In this document: in pieces, positions 8,026 to 13,896 of the stretch
Position numbering within the stretch: the first letter of the stretch is position 1
Layout of the letters: each line of letters starts with the position of its first letter
DNA from: RUG14199 sp045535205
GTDB lineage: Bacteria > Bacillota > Clostridia > Oscillospirales > CAG-272
Reading direction: 5' to 3'
Length of the DNA: 13,896 bases
Assembly: GCA_045535205.1 (NCBI GenBank)
Contig: JAZSLF010000047.1
Coordinates: 1-13,896 of the forward strand
Position numbers and translations under genes: made by a program
The notes under the pieces: model-generated
Database searches by the model: none
Told to the model about the DNA's origin: nothing
What the model saw: only the letters and a program-made list of their open reading frames with translations

Positions 8026-8054
8026 TGATTTTTAAAGGCGTTTCTGCATAAAAT
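8026..8054 (+). promoter_or_regulatory. Candidate sporulation sigma-E promoter of cwlD
   Basis: The sequence CATAAAAT at 8047-8054 differs in one position from the sigma-E -10 consensus CATACAnT. Fourteen bases upstream, TGATTTT (8026-8032) matches five of seven positions of the sigma-E -35 consensus kmATATT. The start would be near 8061, about 23 bases before the ATG and just upstream of the ribosome binding site. No good sigma-A promoter was seen in the same gap. In Bacillus subtilis cwlD is expressed during sporulation, which agrees. The call is by consensus only. Confidence 0.45.
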
Positions 8055-8083
8055 TCAATGATACTCTATGTAAGGAGCTTTTT

Positions 8084-8854
8084 ATGATAAACGCTGAAAA
8101 AGAAACAACGAAAAAAAGTATGTTTGAATTTATGGCAGGACTGATACTGTTCACGCTTATTTTTACCGCTGCCTCCATTCTGATAGGTGTTACGCTCAGG
8201 GAGCATTTTTCCACACTTACGGATAAGCGTCTTGCAACGCCGCTTGCGGCAGAGGCGACTCCTCTTATCGTTATAGATGCAGGTCACGGCGGTGAAGACG
8301 GAGGCTGTTCGGTCGGCGAGGTGCTTGAAAAGGATCTGAACTTAATGGTGTCCGAAAATATATATGATATATGTCGTTTTATGGGAGTACCTGCAAAGAT
8401 GACGAGAAGCGAGGACAGGCTGCTTTACGATATGTACGGGGATCTCAGCGATTATACGGGCAAAAAGAAGACCTATGACCTTAAAAACAGAGTCAGATTT
8501 GCTTCTGAAAACGGAGGGGTGTATCTGGGAATACATATGAATAAATTCCCCCAAAGTCAGTACAGCGGACTTCAGACCTACTATTCTCCCAATAATGAAG
8601 AAAGCAGAGCTTATGCGGAAAAAATACAGGAATACGTCAGAGCGTATATTCAGAATACCAATACGAGAGAAATAAAAAAAGCCGACTCTTCAATTTATAT
8701 TCTTTCAAAAACCGAGCTTCCTGCAGTTCTTGTTGAATGCGGATTTCTTTCAAATCCTGAGGAGCTTTCGCTTCTTAATTCCTCAAATTACCGAAGAAGT
8801 CTTGCTCTCGGCATATTTTGTGCCGTTGCTGACACGGCGTCCGGAGTAGAATAA
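8084..8854 (+). CDS. cwlD: N-acetylmuramoyl-L-alanine amidase, CwlD type
   Basis: This is a zinc amidase of the Amidase_3 family. CwlD removes the peptide from muramic acid in the spore cortex, the first step to muramic-delta-lactam, which germination enzymes later recognise. The 256-residue product has one N-terminal membrane helix (about 17-37), so the enzyme faces outward. Zinc ligands are visible: His68 in VIDAGHGGEDGG, Glu82 in LEKDLN, and His151 in GIHMN. The catalytic Glu218 lies in VLVECGFLSNPEE, a segment typical of CwlD. Length is close to the roughly 240 residues of the Bacillus protein. AAGGAG sits six bases before the ATG. Flanking terminator and promoters suggest it is transcribed alone. 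A vegetative amidase of the same family is possible, but the size, single helix and absence of SH3 or cell-wall-binding repeats favour CwlD. Confidence 0.85.
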   Translation: MINAEKETTKKSMFEFMAGLILFTLIFTAASILIGVTLREHFSTLTDKRLATPLAAEATPLIVIDAGHGGEDGGCSVGEVLEKDLNLMVSENIYDICRFMGVPAKMTRSEDRLLYDMYGDLSDYTGKKKTYDLKNRVRFASENGGVYLGIHMNKFPQSQYSGLQTYYSPNNEESRAYAEKIQEYVRAYIQNTNTREIKKADSSIYILSKTELPAVLVECGFLSNPEELSLLNSSNYRRSLALGIFCAVADTASGVE

Positions 8855-8875
8855 AAAGCTTCATTTGTCTGCTTG

Positions 8876-8904
8876 TTGATTTTTTGACAGGGGTGTGATA
8901 TACT
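8876..8904 (+). promoter_or_regulatory. Predicted sigma-A promoter of radA
   Basis: A -35 box TTGATT (8876-8881), a 17-base spacer and a -10 box TATACT (8899-8904) are present, with TGA directly before the -10 box. The start would fall near 8911, about 34 bases before the radA ATG. A perfect TTGACA at 8884-8889 is only nine bases from the -10 box and cannot be its -35 partner. Confidence 0.65.
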
Positions 8905-8944
8905 CAAGAGTAAGGAATATAAATTTGACTGAAGGATACTTGAA

Positions 8945-10303
8945 ATGAAAACAAAAACCGTTTACGTATGCTCGGAATGCGATTGGCAATCGCCCAAATG
9001 GATGGGCAGATGTCCCCAGTGCAACAGCTGGAATACGTTTACTGAAGAAACCTATACTGCAAAAAAGAACACTATGCTTATTGCGGCGACCAAAAGAGAC
9101 GAGGCAGTTCCGTTTGAAAAAATGGAGCTTACAAGCTGTGAAAGAACAAGCACACGAATAGGTGAGCTTGACAGGGTGCTCGGCGGAGGACTTGTTACGG
9201 GCTCTGTAGTTCTTCTTGCCGGAGAACCCGGTATCGGTAAGTCCACCTTACTTATGCAGCTGTGCGGAAAAATGGGAGATGCTCTTCGTCTTCTCTACGT
9301 TTCGGGAGAAGAATCGAAGGGACAGCTTAAAATAAGAGCCGACAGACTCGGTGTGTCGCCCTCTGAGCTTTACGTGCTTACGGAAACGGCTGTTGAATCG
9401 GTAATTGCAGAGTATGAAAAATGCCGTCCCGATGTTGTGATAATTGACTCTATTCAGACCATGAGCTCAGACAGAAGCGGCTCTGCCGCTGGAAGTATAG
9501 CACAGGTCAGAGAATGCTCCTCACAGATAATGGCGAGAGCGAAAAGCGACGGCGTATCAGTTATACTTGTAGGTCACGTAAATAAAGAGGGCGGTATTGC
9601 AGGACCGAAGGTTCTTGAGCATATGGTCGATGCGGTGCTTTATTTTGAAGGCGAGAGGACTCACAGCCACAGAATTATAAGAGCAGTAAAAAACAGATAC
9701 GGTTCCACAAATGAGATCGGGGTTTTTGAGATGACTGACAAGGGACTTGTTGAGGTTGCAAATCCGTCGGAAATGCTGCTTTCGGGCAGACCTGACGGCG
9801 TGTCCGGAAGCTGTGCGGTATGTGTTCTTGAGGGCACACGGCCTATCGTCGCAGAGATACAGGCACTGGTCGTTCCCAGTGCATATCCCTCTCCGAAAAG
9901 AACAGCTGACGGACTTGATTATAACAGGATGTGTCTGCTTCTTGCCGTTCTTGAAAAACGGCTCGGACTCAGACTTTCCTCCTGTGACGTGTATCTTAAT
10001 GTGGTTGGAGGACTCCGTATAGCAGAGCCTGCTGTGGATGCTGCTGTTGCACTTGCCATCATGTCAAGCGTAAAGGATATTCCCGTTCCGAAAGACCTTA
10101 TCGTAATGGGTGAAATAGGCCTTTCGGGAGAGCTTCGTTCAGTATCGTGCCCTCAGCAAAGAGCTGTTGAAGCGTACAGACTCGGTTTTACAAAAATAGC
10201 GGTTCCTAAGAACAAAAGCGGTGCTGATATAAAGCTTGACGGTGCAAAAATAATCCCCATGAACAGTATATATAATGAGCTTTTGCTCCTTGAAGAAAAA
10301 TAA
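8945..10303 (+). CDS. radA: DNA repair protein RadA (branch migration ATPase)
   Basis: RadA is a RecA-like, DnaB-type helicase that extends and processes recombination intermediates. The 452-residue length is normal for the family. Domains in order: a C4 zinc finger (Cys9, Cys12, Cys23, Cys26); the RecA-like ATPase core with Walker A GEPGIGKST (93-101) and Walker B VVIIDS (164-169); the RadA signature KNRYGS at 249-254 (KNRFG in most relatives, so Phe to Tyr); and a C-terminal Lon-protease-like domain from about residue 285, including YLNVVGGLRIAEPAVD and GEIGLSGELRSV, which lacks protease activity in this family. The start follows GAAGGA eight bases upstream. The gene is probably co-transcribed with the nucleoside hydrolase gene 37 bases downstream. 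All expected motifs are intact. Confidence 0.97.
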   Translation: MKTKTVYVCSECDWQSPKWMGRCPQCNSWNTFTEETYTAKKNTMLIAATKRDEAVPFEKMELTSCERTSTRIGELDRVLGGGLVTGSVVLLAGEPGIGKSTLLMQLCGKMGDALRLLYVSGEESKGQLKIRADRLGVSPSELYVLTETAVESVIAEYEKCRPDVVIIDSIQTMSSDRSGSAAGSIAQVRECSSQIMARAKSDGVSVILVGHVNKEGGIAGPKVLEHMVDAVLYFEGERTHSHRIIRAVKNRYGSTNEIGVFEMTDKGLVEVANPSEMLLSGRPDGVSGSCAVCVLEGTRPIVAEIQALVVPSAYPSPKRTADGLDYNRMCLLLAVLEKRLGLRLSSCDVYLNVVGGLRIAEPAVDAAVALAIMSSVKDIPVPKDLIVMGEIGLSGELRSVSCPQQRAVEAYRLGFTKIAVPKNKSGADIKLDGAKIIPMNSIYNELLLLEEK

Positions 10304-10340
10304 CCGTGATGACTGATAAAGCTCGGAGGAAGTTGAAAAA

Positions 10341-11243
10341 ATGAAAGAACTTAAAAAAATAATATATGATCATGACCTGGGAAGCGATTGCGACGATGCG
10401 GCTGCCCTTGCCATTCTGATAAAAGCACATAAAGCAAAAAGATGTAAAGCTCTTGCTGTTACCTGCTGTATAGCTGATAAATACAGCGCTCCCTGTACGC
10501 AGGCAATATGTGAATACTTTGACGTTTCCGATATACCGATAGGCAGAAATCTTGAAAATAACAAGCATTCTGAGGACTGCTACCACGATTGTACAAAGGT
10601 CACCTGTGAAAAATGGTACGGTGACAGAGAGCCTCCTTCTCATGAGAGCAACGTGAAGCTGCTTCGCCGTGTGCTTGCCGAAAACGGTAAAAAGGATATT
10701 ACATTTATCACTACGGGTCCTCTTACGACAGTTTTTGAGCTGTTCAGATCAGGCCCCGATGAGATCAGTAAAAAGACGGGCAGAGAGCTTTTCGGCGAAA
10801 ACGTTGCCCAATTTGTGTGCGGTGCGGGAAACTTCACGGGAGATACGGAAAACAGAGAGTGGAATTTGGTAGCTGACCCCGAAGCCGCATTGGAGGTGGT
10901 CAATGAACCTGAAGTGCCTATGACTTTTGTGGGAAACAACGTGGGCGGATGTATATTCACGGGAAATCATCTTCCCGATTGCGATGAAAGATATCCGGTC
11001 AGAGAATGCTACTACCTCCTTTGGAATTATGAAAAATGTGTCAGAAACAGCTGGGATCTTGTTACCGTTTATTACGGTATCTACGGCGGTGCAGGTCTCT
11101 GGGATGTGGCTGAAGGCTATGACGTAAAGGTCAACGAGCTCGGTCAGACACGGTTCAAAAAAGGCGGTATTCACAGCTATCTCTACCAGACAGCATCCGA
11201 AAAGCTGATAACCGAACTGCTTGATGAATTTATGATGCCCTAA
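10341..11243 (+). CDS. Inosine/uridine-preferring nucleoside hydrolase family protein
   Basis: Members of this family cleave the N-glycosidic bond of ribonucleosides, using an Asp-bound calcium ion. The 300-residue length is normal. The N-terminal metal motif reads DHDLGSDCDDAAAL (Asp10, Asp12, Asp16, Asp18, Asp19), a form with one residue more than the common DxDxGxDD. The internal WNLVADPEAA (Asn175) and the C-terminal NSWDLVTVYYGIYGG (Asp239) match the family's later calcium and substrate positions. No signal peptide is visible, so it is probably cytoplasmic. The protein has 14 cysteines, three of them close together at 80, 84 and 89, which is unusual. The start is preceded by GGAGGAAG. 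It lies 37 bases after radA with no promoter between, and a terminator follows. Family membership is secure, but substrate and activity are not; a purine/pyrimidine salvage role is inferred. Confidence 0.85.
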   Translation: MKELKKIIYDHDLGSDCDDAAALAILIKAHKAKRCKALAVTCCIADKYSAPCTQAICEYFDVSDIPIGRNLENNKHSEDCYHDCTKVTCEKWYGDREPPSHESNVKLLRRVLAENGKKDITFITTGPLTTVFELFRSGPDEISKKTGRELFGENVAQFVCGAGNFTGDTENREWNLVADPEAALEVVNEPEVPMTFVGNNVGGCIFTGNHLPDCDERYPVRECYYLLWNYEKCVRNSWDLVTVYYGIYGGAGLWDVAEGYDVKVNELGQTRFKKGGIHSYLYQTASEKLITELLDEFMMP

Positions 11244-11264
11244 GCTAAAAACGAAAGCTTGTCT

Positions 11265-11300
11265 AAAAGCTCCGAAAAGCATGAAATCGGAGCTTTTTTT
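11265..11300 (+). terminator. Rho-independent terminator after the radA-nucleoside hydrolase pair
   Basis: An eleven-base perfect stem AAAAGCTCCGA/TCGGAGCTTTT with an eleven-base loop is followed by a T-run. It begins about 20 bases after the nucleoside hydrolase stop codon and insulates the rnf operon. Confidence 0.92.
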
Positions 11301-11332
11301 GTTGCTTTTTTATAAAAAACACAAAATATAGC

Positions 11333-11361
11333 TTGTAATTATTAATAATATATAGTATAAT
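11333..11361 (+). promoter_or_regulatory. Predicted sigma-A promoter of the rnf operon
   Basis: A -35 box TTGTAA (11333-11338), a 17-base spacer and a perfect -10 box TATAAT (11356-11361) lie between the upstream terminator and rnfC. The start would be near 11368. The short leader of about 49 bases contains a five-pair TATCG/CGATA hairpin with a T-rich loop (11377-11393), which is weak and possibly meaningless. Confidence 0.7.
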
Positions 11362-11416
11362 TATTTAATGAGATATTATCGGTTTTTTCGATATAAAACT
11401 GAACAGAGGTCAGAAT

Positions 11417-12736
11417 ATGAAATATACTTTTAAAGGCGGTATTCACGTTAACGATCATAAGCATACCGCAAAATGCCGGGTGAAGCTGTTCTCCGACCCC
11501 AAAAAAGTAATAATACCAATGAGTCAGCACATAGGTGCACCTTGTGTATGCCTTGTAAAAAAAGGAGATAAGGTCTTTGCCGGACAGAAGATCGGTGAGG
11601 TTCCCGAAGGTGCTCTCGGTGCACCGGTCCACAGCTCCGTTTCCGGTACTGTTGAAAAAATAGAAAAGATTCCCGACAGCAGAGGAGTTGCTGTCGAGCA
11701 CGTAACAATAATCAATGATTTTGAAAATCGGCTTGACAGTGCCGTGGAAGTGTTTTCAAAAAAGCTGTCCGATGCAACGACTGAGGAGATCATAGAGATC
11801 GTTAAGAACGCAGGTATCGTCGGAATGGGCGGTGCAGGCTTCCCGGCTCATACTAAGATCTCTTCTGCGGTGGGAAAGGCATCTACTATCATTATAAACT
11901 GTGCGGAATGTGAGCCTTATCTTACGGCAAACTACCGACTGATGATAGAGCGTCCCCATGAAATAATCAACGGGGCAAAAATTCTCATGAAGGCACTCGG
12001 AATACAAAAGGTAATTATTGCCATTGAGGATAATAAGCCCGCCGCCATCAGAAAGATGGAGAGCCTTGTCAAAGACAGCGGTATGATGAAGGTGGCAGCA
12101 CTCAAGACCAAGTATCCGCAGGGTGACGAGAGAAGACTTATCTACGCACTGACAAAGAAGGAGCTTCCTCAGGGTAAGCTTCCCGCAGATCTGGGGTGCG
12201 TTATATTAAATGCCGAAACGCTTTCCGCAGTCTATATTGCGTTTGCAAAGGGACTGCCTTCCATATACAGAATAGTTACCGTTGACGGTGACTGTGTTGC
12301 CCAGCCGTCAAACGTGCTTGTTCCCGTGGGAACACCCATTTCAGAGCTCGTTGAGTTTTGCGGCGGTCTTGTGAGACTTCCTGCAAAAATAGTATCGGGC
12401 GGCCCAATGATGGGTGTGTCCGTGTGGTCTCCCGAGCTTCCCGTGACGAAGACGACGTCGGGTATACTTGTGTTCTCGGAAGAGCTTGTGCCGGATAAGG
12501 TGCGGGATACTGCGTGTATCCGTTGCGGCAGATGTCTGAGAAACTGCCCGTCATACCTTATGCCTCTTAATATTGTGGCAAGCATTAAGGCGGGAGATCT
12601 TGAGGGTGCTGAGGAGTACGGTGTAATGAGCTGTGTCGAATGCGGCTGCTGCTCTTACGGATGCCCTGCAGGAATACCCCTTGTCCAGTACATAAAGATG
12701 GCAAAGGGTGACATCCGAAAGAAAGCCAAAAAATAA
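11417..12736 (+). CDS. rnfC: Rnf electron transport complex subunit C
   Basis: RnfC is the membrane-peripheral NADH-side subunit of the ion-pumping ferredoxin:NAD oxidoreductase. The 439-residue product shows the RnfC N-terminal barrel (GGIHVNDHKH, residues about 7-16), then the glycine-rich nucleotide site GIVGMGGAGFPAHTK (133-147) followed by INCAECEPYLTANYR (160-174), as in the NuoF-like fold. A SLBB-type domain covers about 280-345 (VSGGPMMG). Two 4Fe-4S motifs end the protein: Cys367-370-373-377 and Cys406-409-412-416, both CxxCxxCxxxCP. The start follows AGAGG about eight bases upstream. It is the first gene of the operon, followed after 41 bases by rnfD. All cofactor residues seen are intact, and the length is typical of clostridial RnfC. 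Confidence 0.97.
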   Translation: MKYTFKGGIHVNDHKHTAKCRVKLFSDPKKVIIPMSQHIGAPCVCLVKKGDKVFAGQKIGEVPEGALGAPVHSSVSGTVEKIEKIPDSRGVAVEHVTIINDFENRLDSAVEVFSKKLSDATTEEIIEIVKNAGIVGMGGAGFPAHTKISSAVGKASTIIINCAECEPYLTANYRLMIERPHEIINGAKILMKALGIQKVIIAIEDNKPAAIRKMESLVKDSGMMKVAALKTKYPQGDERRLIYALTKKELPQGKLPADLGCVILNAETLSAVYIAFAKGLPSIYRIVTVDGDCVAQPSNVLVPVGTPISELVEFCGGLVRLPAKIVSGGPMMGVSVWSPELPVTKTTSGILVFSEELVPDKVRDTACIRCGRCLRNCPSYLMPLNIVASIKAGDLEGAEEYGVMSCVECGCCSYGCPAGIPLVQYIKMAKGDIRKKAKK

Positions 12737-12777
12737 ACGGAATTAGTACAGCCTGATTTTGAAGGGAGAATAATATT

Positions 12778-13893
12778 TTGGGTAATAATAAAAATGCATC
12801 CCCCGAAAAGAACAAGCTTGACACGGAGTTTGTTGAAGGGGAAGAATATATAGGTGCAGAGGACTCGGAGGCGGGGGACCTTTCCGAAAGCAGAAGCAGA
12901 TTTAATTTCCCTGAGCTTCTGAGAGTATCTGCGGCACCTCACATGATAACGGCGGATACTACGGGAGGCGTGATGCTTGACGTGTTCGTTGCTCTTATTC
13001 CCGCATTTGCCTGGGGTGTATACGTGTTTGGTATGAGAGCACTTGTTCTCGGAATAATTTCCGTGCTTTCTGCCGTGTTGTTTGAGTTTGGCTTCCAAAA
13101 GCTTCTTAAAAAACAAACTACGGTGGGTGATATGTCTGCGGCTGTAACAGGACTTCTTCTTGCTATGAACCTGTCATCTGCAGTTCCTTATTGGATGCCT
13201 GTTGTAGGTGCTTTCTTTGCAATAGTTGTTGTCAAGGGACTTTTCGGAGGTCTGGGAAAGAATATCGTAAATCCTGCTCTTGCGGCAAGAGTATTTCTCT
13301 TTGCGTGGCCTGCTGAAATGAATACGTTCGGCATGGCGGGAGAGAGAGCCGGTGTTGTTTCAAAATCAGCTGACATAATTGCAAGTGCAACCCCTCTTAC
13401 ACAGATAAAAACGATGGGTACGCTTGATGCGAAGCCTTTCGATCTTATAATCGGTAACATCGGAGGCTGTATCGGTGAAGTGTCTGCCGTTCTTCTTATC
13501 ATAGGCGGTGTGTACCTCCTTTGCAGACGTGTAATCACCTGGCATATACCTGCCGCTTATATCGGAACCGTAGCACTTCTTGCCGTTGCGTTCAACAGAA
13601 TGGGCTCACCTCTTGAATCTGTTCTTGTTGAAGTGTTCTCAGGCGGTGTGATGCTCGGTGCGATATTTATGGCTACCGATTACGTAACGTCTCCCGTTAC
13701 AGCTAAGGGAAAGCTCATCTTCGGTGTCGGCTGCGGCATTATAACGATGCTGATAAGAAAATTCGGCGGATACAGCGAAGGTGTTTCATTCTCAATTCTT
13801 ATTATGAATCTTCTCGTATGGTATATTGACAAGCTTACAATGCCAAAGCCCTTCGGGACAAAAGGAGGTAAAGTAAATGTCAAAAAAGCATAA
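12778..13893 (+). CDS. rnfD: Rnf electron transport complex subunit D
   Basis: RnfD is a multi-helix membrane subunit of the Rnf complex that carries a covalently bound FMN. The 371-residue product shows SAAPHMITADTT near residue 51, where related proteins begin; several membrane helices between about 65 and 350; the FMN attachment context ASATPLT with Thr205 as the likely flavinylated residue; and the conserved TDYVTSPVTAKGK at 300-312. The start is a TTG with GGGAG nine bases upstream; there is no in-frame ATG before Met56, so the TTG start is well supported. Before the conserved region lies an acidic hydrophilic extension of about 45 residues, which typical RnfD proteins lack. The stop codon overlaps rnfG by 17 bases. 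Confidence 0.96.
   Translation: MGNNKNASPEKNKLDTEFVEGEEYIGAEDSEAGDLSESRSRFNFPELLRVSAAPHMITADTTGGVMLDVFVALIPAFAWGVYVFGMRALVLGIISVLSAVLFEFGFQKLLKKQTTVGDMSAAVTGLLLAMNLSSAVPYWMPVVGAFFAIVVVKGLFGGLGKNIVNPALAARVFLFAWPAEMNTFGMAGERAGVVSKSADIIASATPLTQIKTMGTLDAKPFDLIIGNIGGCIGEVSAVLLIIGGVYLLCRRVITWHIPAAYIGTVALLAVAFNRMGSPLESVLVEVFSGGVMLGAIFMATDYVTSPVTAKGKLIFGVGCGIITMLIRKFGGYSEGVSFSILIMNLLVWYIDKLTMPKPFGTKGGKVNVKKA
13862..13869 (+). promoter_or_regulatory. Ribosome binding site of rnfG inside rnfD
   Basis: AAGGAGGT is a near-perfect Shine-Dalgarno sequence located inside the last codons of rnfD and eight bases before an ATG in another frame. It decides the rnfG start. Confidence 0.85.
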
Positions 13894-13896
13894 AAA
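13877..13896 (+). CDS. rnfG: Start of the next rnf gene, probably rnfG (partial)
   Basis: Only the first six codons (MSKKHK) and part of a seventh lie in the window. The ATG sits eight bases after AAGGAGGT and overlaps the end of rnfD by 17 bases in a different frame, which indicates translational coupling. The identity is inferred from the conserved clostridial order rnfC-rnfD-rnfG-rnfE-rnfA-rnfB. A short basic N-terminus fits the cytoplasmic start of RnfG before its single membrane helix. The visible sequence alone cannot identify it. Confidence 0.65.

Noticed and set aside
8884..8889. Perfect TTGACA just before the radA -10 box
   Set aside because: It is only nine bases from TATACT; the TTGATT at 8876 has the correct 17-base spacing.

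Overview
The window looks like a chromosomal segment from a low-to-moderate GC, endospore-lineage member of the Clostridia, most likely Oscillospirales/Ruminococcus-like. The evidence is a Bacillus/Clostridium-type RpoB and RpoC, a sporulation-type CwlD amidase, an Rnf complex in the clostridial C-D-G order, strong AGGAGG-type ribosome binding sites, and AT-rich spacers between coding regions of moderate GC. No insertion sequence, phage gene, tRNA, rRNA or CRISPR array was seen. This is a housekeeping region rather than an obvious accessory island.

Layout. Minus strand: the 5' part of rpoC (1-1063, cut by the window edge) and complete rpoB (1113-5003), read leftward from a good sigma-A-like promoter at about 5141-5169. 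Bases 5170-5614 are an AT-rich divergent spacer without a convincing gene. Plus strand, left to right: a six-helix membrane protein of unknown function (5651-6355); a membrane-attached protein resembling the FKBP and chaperone parts of trigger factor (6508-7926) with its own promoter and a strong terminator; cwlD (8084-8854) behind a candidate sporulation sigma-E promoter; radA (8945-10303) with its own promoter; an inosine/uridine-type nucleoside hydrolase relative (10341-11243) probably co-transcribed with radA and closed by a terminator; then a new promoter and the start of an rnf operon: rnfC (11417-12736), rnfD (12778-13893) and the first codons of rnfG (from 13877, cut by the window edge).

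How the genes fit together. rpoB and rpoC supply the two large RNA polymerase subunits. They are separated here from the ribosomal protein genes (rplJ-rplL) that usually precede them. The 6.5-7.9 kb gene probably acts on proteins folding outside the membrane, and CwlD modifies spore cortex peptidoglycan. RadA helps resolve recombination intermediates. Rnf couples reduced ferredoxin and NAD to ion pumping, as expected for an anaerobe.

I found no clear multi-gene novel system. The points most worth a second look are the doubly anchored trigger-factor-like protein, a charged insertion of roughly 54 residues in RpoB, the separation of rpoBC from rplJL, a cysteine-rich nucleoside hydrolase variant, and an acidic N-terminal extension on RnfD.
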